A DNA stretch of 38,332 nucleotides from CAYSHJ01 sp964589725. GTDB lineage: Bacteria > Planctomycetota > Planctomycetia > Planctomycetales > Planctomycetaceae. The translations under genes were made by a program, and so were the position numbers. Position 1 is the stretch's first letter; every line of letters starts with the position of its first letter. Below, one piece after another: positions 26,100-33,670 of the stretch. A model generated the notes under the pieces. The model was not told the origin of the DNA and made no database searches. It saw only the letters and a list, made by a program, of their open reading frames with translations. The DNA lies in the NCBI GenBank assembly GCA_964589725.1, contig CAZPUJ010000716.1, positions 1 through 38,332 of the forward strand, given 5' to 3'.

Positions 26100-26828
26100 C
26101 TACTCGGAATCGCCGGTCAGCTGCTCGTCGTTGACGCTTGGCAGGAAGTGCTGTCTCAGCTTGTTCAATGCAGCTTCGGGCAGTTCTCGGTTGCGGTACA
26201 TCCAGCCGTGAAAGGTCGCAATATCGACTTCAGCAATTCGCCGAAGCTCGCCATTGGTGAGTGGTCCCAGACTGGTCCGTTCGACACCGAGTTCTTTCAA
26301 AAACGCCGAAAATGGATTTGGTCGATCTTCACTTTGAGATTCCTTCGGTCTGACAGAAATTATCGATTCAGCCTTCTTTCTCTGCTTCTGGGCAGGTTCT
26401 GCCGTCGTCGTGGTTCGACCTCGTGGTGCGGTCAACTTAGGGGTGAGTTTTTGAGTCACTCGTGACTCGATTGCTGTAAGCGCCGGAGTTCTTTTTGTTG
26501 CGATACTTTGGGCCTGTACCTGTTCCGCAGACTCGGACTCTCGAATCCATTGTCGAATCGTCTCAGTGCTATATCGGACACATTGGCCAACTCGAACGCA
26601 TGGCACGACTCCGGTGCGGGTTAGTTTGTTGAGATGGCGTTCGGAAATAGCAAGACGTTTCGCGACTTCACTTGGTCGCAGTAGAGAACAATCGTCGGAT
26701 AGCGCAGATGAGGAGATCGATGGTTGTGGGCGATCCATCACGCGATGTTCTCTCAGCACTTCAATTGCTGCCTCTGTAATCACAGTCTTGAGCAATTGTT
26801 GTAACGCCGTTTCAAAGTCTCCGATCAT
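26100..26828 (-). CDS. HTH (excisionase-like) DNA-binding protein
   Basis: 242 residues. A helix-turn-helix of the MerR/excisionase HTH_17 type spans ~50-95 (LLRPSEVAKRLAISERHLNK, then CVRVGQCVRYSTETIRQWI). A Ser/Thr/Lys-rich linker follows (~100-175). The C-terminal ~60 residues (NPFSAFLKELGVERTSLGPL, AEVDIATFHGWMYRNREL) look like a second small helical domain. Base composition is less GC-rich than the neighbouring genes, a hint of acquisition, but no integrase or att site is visible. It is divergent from the PhzF-family gene. Confidence 0.8.
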   Translation of the reverse strand: MIGDFETALQQLLKTVITEAAIEVLREHRVMDRPQPSISSSALSDDCSLLRPSEVAKRLAISERHLNKLTRTGVVPCVRVGQCVRYSTETIRQWIRESESAEQVQAQSIATKRTPALTAIESRVTQKLTPKLTAPRGRTTTTAEPAQKQRKKAESIISVRPKESQSEDRPNPFSAFLKELGVERTSLGPLTNGELRRIAEVDIATFHGWMYRNRELPEAALNKLRQHFLPSVNDEQLTGDSE

Positions 26829-26993
26829 AATTCAATCTCGTCCTGTGTTTGACGGCCCAATGAAATAACGGTCGCACCAGAAAACCACGAATAGAAAAGC
26901 GTAGGATTCGAAGTCGCGTTGTTGTCGAAGTTGATAATCACGACGATGATTTTGGTGGCGACAGTGAATGTCCTTCCGAAAAAAGGCAATCTC

Positions 26994-27794
26994 ATGAGCG
27001 GCTCTATTTTTCGTTACTTCGTCGTCGATGCGTTCACGAACCGCCCCTTTCAAGGCAACCCAGCGGCGGTCGTTCCGCTCGATCATTGGAAAGAGGACTC
27101 CTGGCTGCAAAACGTGGCGATGGAGATGAACCTCTCGGAGACCGCCTTCTTGGTTCCCAATCCGCAGGGGTTCGATCTGCGGTGGTTCACTCCCACAACG
27201 GAAGTCGATCTCTGTGGTCATGCCACCATCGCATCGTCCGTCGTTCTGGTTCACCTGGGAAAACTGGCGGACGGTTCTGAAGTCGCTTTCTCGACCCGCA
27301 GTGGCATTCTCGGAGCCAGACGAAAAGGCTCACAAATCCAACTCGACTTTCCGGCCCTCCCGGCGAAACCGTGTGAAGCACCAGCGGGAGTTCTGGAATC
27401 CCTCAAAGTTCCGACTCGCTTTGTGGGACGGTCCACATTTGATGTTCTGGTGGAAGTCGAGTCGGAACGAGTCGTGCGCAGCCTCACTCCCGATTATCAG
27501 CAATTGGGCACGGTCAATTGCCGAGGCTTGATCGTGACCGCCCGCAGTGACGACCCGCAATTCGATTTTGTCTCGCGCTTCTTTGCTCCGGCCGTGGGCG
27601 TTGATGAAGACCCTGTTTGCGGATCGGCACACTGCTGCCTGGCTCCGTATTGGGGAGAGCGATTGGGCAAGACAGAAATGATTGGGCATCAAGTGTCGGC
27701 CAGAAGTGGTGTCGTCTTCGTGGAAGTGCGCGGCGATCGAGTGATCCTTGGCGGCGAGGGGGTCATCTTTGCAACCGGGGACTTCACCGCATGA
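26994..27794 (+). CDS. PhzF-family epimerase/isomerase
   Basis: 266 residues from the ATG at 26994 with AAGG upstream. The PhzF fold is visible: an N-terminal IFRYFVVDAFTNRPFQGNPA, the catalytic Glu49 in NLSETAFL, WFTPTTEVDLCGHATIAS, and DEDPVCGSAHCCLAPYW, which matches the family DEDPxTGSAHC motif with Thr replaced by Cys. The best-studied member isomerises DHHA in phenazine synthesis, but no phz genes are nearby, so this is an uncharacterised YddE-type paralogue. Confidence 0.92.
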   Translation: MSGSIFRYFVVDAFTNRPFQGNPAAVVPLDHWKEDSWLQNVAMEMNLSETAFLVPNPQGFDLRWFTPTTEVDLCGHATIASSVVLVHLGKLADGSEVAFSTRSGILGARRKGSQIQLDFPALPAKPCEAPAGVLESLKVPTRFVGRSTFDVLVEVESERVVRSLTPDYQQLGTVNCRGLIVTARSDDPQFDFVSRFFAPAVGVDEDPVCGSAHCCLAPYWGERLGKTEMIGHQVSARSGVVFVEVRGDRVILGGEGVIFATGDFTA

Positions 27795-27958
27795 AGGTGT
27801 CGCTCGCATCGTGCGACGACCGCGACTCACCACCACACGAAGTTCGTCGCTCGACGCAACTTCCATTGAGGATTACGATCGGTTTCGTGGCCTCGCGTGC
27901 TGGAGATGCCACTACAGCTCATGAATAACTCAGGTTTGCGCCCGAGCAGGAATGCGCA

Positions 27959-30538
27959 ATGAAGTATCTGACGAGCCAGCTTGTCTTCGTAATCGCATGC
28001 TTTGCGACGGCCCTCGCTGTGGCCGCCGACTCACCCGAGAAGCAAGCCGACAAGGCCGCCTTCGTGGGCCATCCGGTTTCTCTGGTGGTTCAGCCCGAAA
28101 CGATTCGGCTGGCCGGGCCGCGTGCCATGCGACAGATTCTGGTGACCGGACGATACAGCGATGGCAGCGAGCGAGACTTGACGCACTTCTGCGAACTGCG
28201 GGTGGAAGCGCCCGACCTCGTGACGATCAGTCGCGGTGGATTGCTGCGTCCTCAAAAGGGGGGCGAGACGGCGTTGGTGATTCAGGCGGGAGAGCGGACG
28301 GCGCGCGTGCCGATCATCGTCACCGACTTCGATAAACCGCAGCCGGTCAGCTTCCGGCATGAATTCATCGCGGCGCTCAATGTGGCTGGTTGCAACGCGG
28401 GTGCTTGTCATGGCATTCCCAGCGGGCGGGGTGGATTCAAGCTGAGTCTGCGTGGCTACGATCCGGCGGCCGACTACATCGAGTTGACGAACTCGGCCCA
28501 GGGCCGTCGCACCAATCGGTTCGATGCGGAGGCGAGTTTGATCTTGAAGAAGGGGCTGGGGCAGATCCCTCATGCAGGAGGGCCGCGGCTGTTGTCGGTC
28601 AATACGGTCCCGCAAGAGATTGTTCGCGCCTGGTTGGCAGATGGTGTGCGTGACGACTCGGCCGACTTGCCGGCCATGACCAAGATCGAGGTTCTCCCCG
28701 GTAGCCGAGTGCAGACCGCGCCGGCTCGTTGGCAGCAACTGGCGGTGTTGGCCCACTATGCCGATGGCAGCGTGCGCGATGTCACCCGATTGACAGCTTT
28801 CAGTAGCAGCGACGACAGCATCGCTGGCGTCGATGCGAATGGGCTGGTTGAGATGAAGCAGACGGGTGAGGCCGCCATCTTGTGCCGTTATCTGAGCATC
28901 ATCGAGTGTGCCCGGCTCACTTATCTCGAACCGCAGCCCAGCTTCGTCTGGCCCAATCCGCCCGAGCACAACGATGTGGATCGGCATGTCTTTGCGAAAC
29001 TCAAGGCGCTCAACCTGCTCCCAGCGGATCTCTGTACCGACCAGGAATTCGTGCGACGGGCGTTTCTCGATCTCTGCGCCATCTTGCCCACGCCGGACGA
29101 GTGCCGTCTCTTTCTGGCCGATACCGCGCCCGACAAGCGTGCCCGGCTGATCGATCAGTTGTTGGAGCGACCTGAGTTCGCTGACTACCTCGCTTACAAG
29201 TGGCTCGACGTTTTACGCTCGAACCGCTTGACCATTCAGATCAAGGGGAGCCATGCGTATCGGCAGTGGCTGCGCAGTCACATCGCACGCAACACGCCGT
29301 GGAACGAAGTGGTCTCGGAGCTGTTGACGGCCAGCGGCAGCACGTTTACGAATCCCCCGGCGAATTATTTCCGCGGGCCGTACGACAACGGAGCACCCGT
29401 GGTTCAGGGCGCGCAGAACCTGGCGGAGAGCACCGCGCAACTTTTCTTTGGCATTCGATTGCAGTGCGCGAAGTGCCACAACCATCCGTTCGAGCGTTGG
29501 ACTCAGGACGACTACTATCACATGGCGGCTTGGTTCGCGCAGCTCAAGGCCGAGCCGGATGGAGAGAATCCGGGTAGTCCTCGGCAGCCGTATCCCTGGC
29601 AGTTGCGAGAGAACGCGCTCGTGATCTACTCGGACGGTCGTGGGGAAGTCACTCATCCGCAGTCCGGGAAAACGATGGCTCCCAAGGTGTTGGGGTTGCC
29701 CGCGCCGGTCATTTCGCCAGACGCGGATCGTCGAGCGGTGTTGGCCAAGCTGGTCACCTCGCCGGAGAACCCATACTTCGCGCGGGTGACCGTCAATCGC
29801 ATTTGGTTCCATCTGCTCGGCCGGGGGATCGTCGATCCGCCTGATGACTTCCGCGACTCGAACCCTTCGGCCAATGACGCGCTGCTGGAGGCCCTGGCCC
29901 GCGAGTTTGTGAAGAGCAACTACGATATGAAGCACGTCGTTCGTACCATCGCCAACTCGCGGACGTATCAGCTCAGTTCCCACGCCAAAGTCAGCAATCA
30001 AGAGGACGAAAAATACTTTTCACACGCGCTGGTGCGGCGGAAGCGGCTGACGGCGGAACTACTGCTCGACGCAGTTTGCGCCGCGACCGGAGAGCCGGAG
30101 AAGTTCACTGAAATGCCGGAGGGGACGCGGGCCGTGCAGCTTCCCGATGGGCAGGTCATCTACACCGGCGGTCGGTACGCTTCATGGGACCGCCATCCGT
30201 TCTTGAAGGCGTTAGGCCAACCGGCGCGCGAGGCGGTTTGCGAGTGCGAACGCGAAAGCGACCTCAACGTGGCCCGTGCGCTGGAAATGAAAAACGGTGC
30301 CTTTGTTCTCGGTAAGCTCCGCGCACCCGATAACCGTCTCGGTCGGCTGCTGGCAAAAGGTTTATCCGATGTCGACATCGTGACCGAGTTGTTCCTGGCA
30401 ACGCTGTCGCGGCCGCCGCTGGCCGATGAAGCCCGCTCGGCGATCGAGCATGTGACCAAGACCGACAACAAGCGCACGGCCTGGGAGGACATCCAATGGG
30501 CGCTGCTCAATACCAACGAATTCCTCTTTCGGCATTGA
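27959..30538 (+). CDS. DUF1549/DUF1553 planctomycete exported protein
   Basis: 859 residues with signal peptide (LTSQLVFVIACFATALAVAA). A Big_2-like beta domain occupies ~40-125 (VTGRYSDGSERDLTHF) and a second copy ~250-310 (LAHYADGSVRDVTRLTAF). A cytochrome-like motif CNAGACHG follows the first. DUF1549 comes next (VWPNPPEHNDVDRHVFAKLK, RAFLDLCAILPTPDE, with CAKCHNHPFERW, a CxxCH) and DUF1553 forms the last ~300 residues (NPYFARVTVNRIWFHLLGRG). These proteins are characteristic of Planctomycetota and pair with DUF1501 genes; the function is unknown. A DUF1501 gene follows after 77 bp. Confidence 0.95.
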   Translation: MKYLTSQLVFVIACFATALAVAADSPEKQADKAAFVGHPVSLVVQPETIRLAGPRAMRQILVTGRYSDGSERDLTHFCELRVEAPDLVTISRGGLLRPQKGGETALVIQAGERTARVPIIVTDFDKPQPVSFRHEFIAALNVAGCNAGACHGIPSGRGGFKLSLRGYDPAADYIELTNSAQGRRTNRFDAEASLILKKGLGQIPHAGGPRLLSVNTVPQEIVRAWLADGVRDDSADLPAMTKIEVLPGSRVQTAPARWQQLAVLAHYADGSVRDVTRLTAFSSSDDSIAGVDANGLVEMKQTGEAAILCRYLSIIECARLTYLEPQPSFVWPNPPEHNDVDRHVFAKLKALNLLPADLCTDQEFVRRAFLDLCAILPTPDECRLFLADTAPDKRARLIDQLLERPEFADYLAYKWLDVLRSNRLTIQIKGSHAYRQWLRSHIARNTPWNEVVSELLTASGSTFTNPPANYFRGPYDNGAPVVQGAQNLAESTAQLFFGIRLQCAKCHNHPFERWTQDDYYHMAAWFAQLKAEPDGENPGSPRQPYPWQLRENALVIYSDGRGEVTHPQSGKTMAPKVLGLPAPVISPDADRRAVLAKLVTSPENPYFARVTVNRIWFHLLGRGIVDPPDDFRDSNPSANDALLEALAREFVKSNYDMKHVVRTIANSRTYQLSSHAKVSNQEDEKYFSHALVRRKRLTAELLLDAVCAATGEPEKFTEMPEGTRAVQLPDGQVIYTGGRYASWDRHPFLKALGQPAREAVCECERESDLNVARALEMKNGAFVLGKLRAPDNRLGRLLAKGLSDVDIVTELFLATLSRPPLADEARSAIEHVTKTDNKRTAWEDIQWALLNTNEFLFRH

Positions 30539-30552
30539 AGATACCCGTAGAC

Positions 30553-30598
30553 CGGACGCCTACGTCCGGTCATGAACTCGTTCGGACGTAGGCGTCCG
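30553..30598. repeat. Palindromic hairpin between DUF1553 and DUF1501 genes
   Basis: CGGACGCCTACGTCCG at 30553-30568 and its exact complement CGGACGTAGGCGTCCG at 30583-30598 form a 16-bp stem with a 14-nt loop. No T-tract follows, so it is better read as a dispersed palindrome or mRNA-stabilising hairpin than as an intrinsic terminator. Confidence 0.65.
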
Positions 30599-30615
30599 AA
30601 CTACGGAGATTTGCC

Positions 30616-32025
30616 ATGATCACTCTGTTAGGCAGCCGACGGCGTCTGTGTGACGGCCTGACCCGCCGCGAAACTTTGAAGGCCGGAGCGCTCTCCCTCC
30701 TGGGTGGGGCCTTCAACCTGCCGAGCCTGCTCGCGCTCGAAGAGAGCAATCGCGTGCGGCCCGCCAAGGCCAAGAGCGTGATCCTGCTCTATTTGCTTGG
30801 CGGCGCGCCGACGCAGGACATGTACGATTTGAAGCCGAACGCCCCCGAAAAAATCCGCGGCGAGTTCAAGCCCATCGACACGAATGTGCCTGGCATCCAA
30901 ATCGGAGAATTGCTGCCGCTGTCGGCTCAGTGGATGCACAAGACGGCGATCGTGCGCTCGGTCAACCATAAGGCCGGCTGCCACAATCCGCTTCCGAGCT
31001 ACACCGGTTACGAGATCGCCTTGGCCGACATCACCAGCACGAAGGACACGTATCCTCCGAGCATGGGCTCGGTCTGCGAGTACCTTCGCCCGGCGACGAA
31101 GCCTCTGCCGGATTACGTCTACCTGCCCGATTACGCCGGAGCGGGCAATGCCGGCGGCACCGTCCGGTATCCGGGGCCGTATGCCGGCTTTCTCGGCAAG
31201 CGCTATGACCCGCTGTTCTCGGAATTCGACAAGAAGAAGGACCGCACGATCGGAAAAATGAAGGTGCTCGACGGCGAGCCGTTCCTCTCGCGAAACACCC
31301 GGCTGGCAGACGGCATTACACTCGACGCCTTGCAGGCGCGCGAGGGTCTGCTGCAACAGTTCAATCGAAACCAGAAGCGGGCCGAAGCGCGGGGATCGCT
31401 CGACGATGTGGACCGCATCCAGCAGCGAGCGTTCGGCCTCTTGACGTCAACCACGCTCAAGAGCGCCTTCGACCTGAGCACCGCCGACCCAAAACTGCGC
31501 GATCGCTACGATCGCACGCTGTTCGGCTCCAGCACGCTCATCGCCCGCCGACTGGTCGAGGCGGGAGTCCGATTCGTGAACGTCACCTGGGATTTCCCCG
31601 GCGACAATTCGTGGGACACTCACGCCGCGAATTTCGACTGGCTTCGCGGCGCTCTGCCGTCTCTGGATCTCACTTACAGCGCGCTCCTGGAAGACTTGAA
31701 CTCGCACGGTCTGTTGGATGAAACGCTGGTGGTCGTCATGAGTGACATGGGCCGCACGCCGCAGGTCAACAACAACGCCGGCCGTGACCACTGGAGCTAC
31801 GCCTACAGCGTGTTGTTCGCCGGCGCAGGCATCCGCGGCGGCACGGTGCATGGAGCGTCCGACGCTCACGCCGCCTATGTGAAGGACCGCCCCGTCAGCA
31901 CCAGCGACATCTGCGCGACAATCTATCATCTGCTGGGAATCGATCCCGACATGAAGGTCTACGACAACGACCGCCCGGTCGCCGTGGCGCACGGAGGCAG
32001 GGCAATCGAGGAGATCCTGGCGTAG
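30616..32025 (+). CDS. DUF1501 protein (Tat signal)
   Basis: 469 residues; the ATG at 30616 has GGAG 8-9 nt upstream. It has a Tat signal (LTRRETLKAGALSLLGGAFN). The body carries DUF1501 segments: SVILLYLLGGAPTQDMYDLK, a MGSVCEYLRP segment, LLDETLVVVMSDMGRTPQVN, and NNAGRDHWSYAYSVLFAGAG, closely parallel to the gene at 20447. It belongs to the usual DUF1549/DUF1553-DUF1501 pair with the preceding gene. The fold is alkaline-phosphatase-like; the substrate is unknown. Confidence 0.94.
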   Translation: MITLLGSRRRLCDGLTRRETLKAGALSLLGGAFNLPSLLALEESNRVRPAKAKSVILLYLLGGAPTQDMYDLKPNAPEKIRGEFKPIDTNVPGIQIGELLPLSAQWMHKTAIVRSVNHKAGCHNPLPSYTGYEIALADITSTKDTYPPSMGSVCEYLRPATKPLPDYVYLPDYAGAGNAGGTVRYPGPYAGFLGKRYDPLFSEFDKKKDRTIGKMKVLDGEPFLSRNTRLADGITLDALQAREGLLQQFNRNQKRAEARGSLDDVDRIQQRAFGLLTSTTLKSAFDLSTADPKLRDRYDRTLFGSSTLIARRLVEAGVRFVNVTWDFPGDNSWDTHAANFDWLRGALPSLDLTYSALLEDLNSHGLLDETLVVVMSDMGRTPQVNNNAGRDHWSYAYSVLFAGAGIRGGTVHGASDAHAAYVKDRPVSTSDICATIYHLLGIDPDMKVYDNDRPVAVAHGGRAIEEILA

Positions 32026-32034
32026 CGCGTAGCA

Positions 32035-32116
32035 GTAGGTCAGGCTTTCTAGCCTGACTCAATGTGGCAGAACGGCGTCGTTTCTTCTTCGGGTCAGCCT
32101 GGAAAGGCTGACCTAC
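32035..32116. repeat. Inverted repeat downstream of DUF1501
   Basis: GTAGGTCAGGCTTTCTAGCC... at 32035-32058 and the complement of 32093-32116 match at 21 of 24 positions. Each arm is itself nearly palindromic. A C/T-rich 34-nt spacer separates them. The arrangement resembles the hairpin at 30553, giving a palindrome on each side of this DUF1501 gene. Confidence 0.6.
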
Positions 32117-32144
32117 TTTGTGCCGCAAACCGGAGACATATTCA

Positions 32145-33236
32145 ATGTTCGCAGCCCTGCTGACCTTTGCTCTGTTGGGGGCCGATCCTGGTATGTCGAT
32201 GGCCGAATTTGAGCGGCTTCATTCCGCGCTGCAACCGGAAGCCGATGCGCCGTGGCGGACCATCCCGTGGCGTGTCTCGTTGTTGGAGGCTCGGCAGGAA
32301 GCCGCCAAGCAGCAGAAGCCGATTTTCATTTGGGCCATGGACGGGCATCCGTTGGGCTGCACTTGAAACAACGGAGTCATCGACTGTGTGTCGACCTTCG
32401 CCAATCCGGAAATCATCGAACTGCTCAAGTCCCGGTTCATCAACGTCGCCATCGATCAGGCTTATCAACGTCGCCAGCAGGACGATGAAGGGGACTTCTA
32501 TCGTCAGCTCGCCGGCCAAGGTCCGCGCAACAATTTCAACGGCACGACGCAGGGACTCTACGTCGGAACGGCGGACGGCAAATTGCTGGGCTTCACGAAT
32601 CATCGCGGTCCGGATCGCGTGAAACAGACTCTGACCCAGGCCCTGGACAAGTTTAAGCCAGCCGACTTTGCTCCCCCCGAGGCCAAGCGGTTCGATCCGC
32701 GTTGGGCGTATCAGCCTCCCAAGGATGGCCTCGTCGTGCGCGTTACGGCCAACGTGCTCGGCGGCTACGAGCCAACCGACGACATGTGGCGGAAGGCATT
32801 CCAGGAATCTCTGTCGCGAGACAACTTGTGGGTGACTGCCGATGAGCACAAATCATTGGTCGCCGGAAGGCTCTCAAGCTCCCTGGCCAATCGGATCGCC
32901 CGCTTTCATCTGGTGGACAACACTCGCGGCGAACCTCCGATGTGGGAACAGGCGGACGTCAAGTCCCTCAAGCTGACGCTCACCGACGTCCGGATCTCGG
33001 GCACGTTCCATCTGGAAACCGCCGATGGCAAACGAGGATTTCAAGGGGACGTGCTGGGGTTCGTCGAGATGGAGAACAAGCAAGTGACGCGCTTCGACGT
33101 TGTGGCTCGCGGCGGGTATTGGGGCGAAGGGACATTTACCGGCGGCGCGCCCAAAGGGAAATTCCCGTTCGCAGTCGCCATGACGCTGGCCGACGGCAAG
33201 GACGAGGCGGACCAAGCCCTGATTCCGAAGACGTGA
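32145..33236 (+). CDS. Candidate selenoprotein, thioredoxin-like domain (UGA = Sec74)
   Basis: 363 residues if the TGA at 32364-32366 is read through. The ATG at 32145 has GGAG upstream. Residues 45-110 look thioredoxin-like (EAAKQQKPIFIWAMDGHPLG then Cys-Thr-Sec-Asn-Asn-Gly, then STFANPEIIELLKSRFINVA). The frame is identical on both sides of the TGA, and the downstream 290 codons encode ordered sequence (NNFNGTTQGLYVGTADGKLL, ISGTFHLETADGKRGFQGDV). A SECIS-like hairpin follows the TGA at 32372-32400. The Sec would sit in the redox motif after Cys72-Thr73. Alternatives are a nonsense mutation or a separate start at the GTG at 32388. It lies in the DUF1549/DUF1501 cluster. Selenoprotein call is inferred. 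Confidence 0.72.
32372..32400 (+). promoter_or_regulatory. Candidate bacterial SECIS hairpin
   Basis: The mRNA just after the UGA can fold as CGGAG (32372-32376) pairing with CUUCG (32396-32400, one G-U), an internal loop UCA/C, then UCGAC (32380-32384) pairing with GUCGA (32390-32394), closed by the 5-nt loop UGUGU. Counting the U of UGA as 1, loop positions 23 and 24 are G and U, as described for the E. coli fdhF SECIS. It is within the coding sequence, as bacterial SECIS elements are. Confidence 0.65.
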
Positions 33237-33237
33237 T

Positions 33238-33544
33238 CGAGTTCCAGATGGTCCTCTCGTTGCGTGTAAACACACCCGCATTTGGTGGCGAGATAAAACT
33301 CACGGCGGCGTGACCCGATGAAGCGACCGATCCGTTCTTCGCTGGCCCCATAATCGGGAGACGTGTCGATGAAATTGATGCCCGCATCCAGCACGGCATT
33401 GAGAAACCGCTCGGCATCGTGGTCGCTCACCACACGGACGCCCCATGTCCGCGGCCCACGCAACCCCATGCTGCCATAACCGAGTTGTGTGACAGCCAGC
33501 CCCGTGCGTCCGAGAATTCGGCGGTCCAGCGTCCGGAGTTCCAT
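33238..33544 (-). pseudogene. Aldo/keto reductase, 3' truncated
   Basis: From the ATG at 33544 (MELRTLDRRILGRTGLAVTQ) the sequence follows the aldo/keto reductase N-terminus: GYGSMGLRGPRTWG, FLNAVLDAGINFIDTSPDYG with the catalytic Asp and Tyr, then RRREFYLATKCGCVYTQRED. Recognisable homology ends near ELDHV at about 33238, exactly where the stop of the convergent selenoprotein candidate lies; in the remaining frame the translation is the antisense of that gene. About two thirds of a normal ~300-residue enzyme is missing. Confidence 0.75.
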
Positions 33545-33670
33545 CGTCCTAAATCTCTCAGTGGTGCTTCGCGGGATCACGGAGCGACTCATCGACTTTC
33601 TACAGCCAGTGTGGCGGAATTCACAACGGCCAGCGGCTCGACAGCGACGGGAGGCTCGCGGCGGGAGAAT

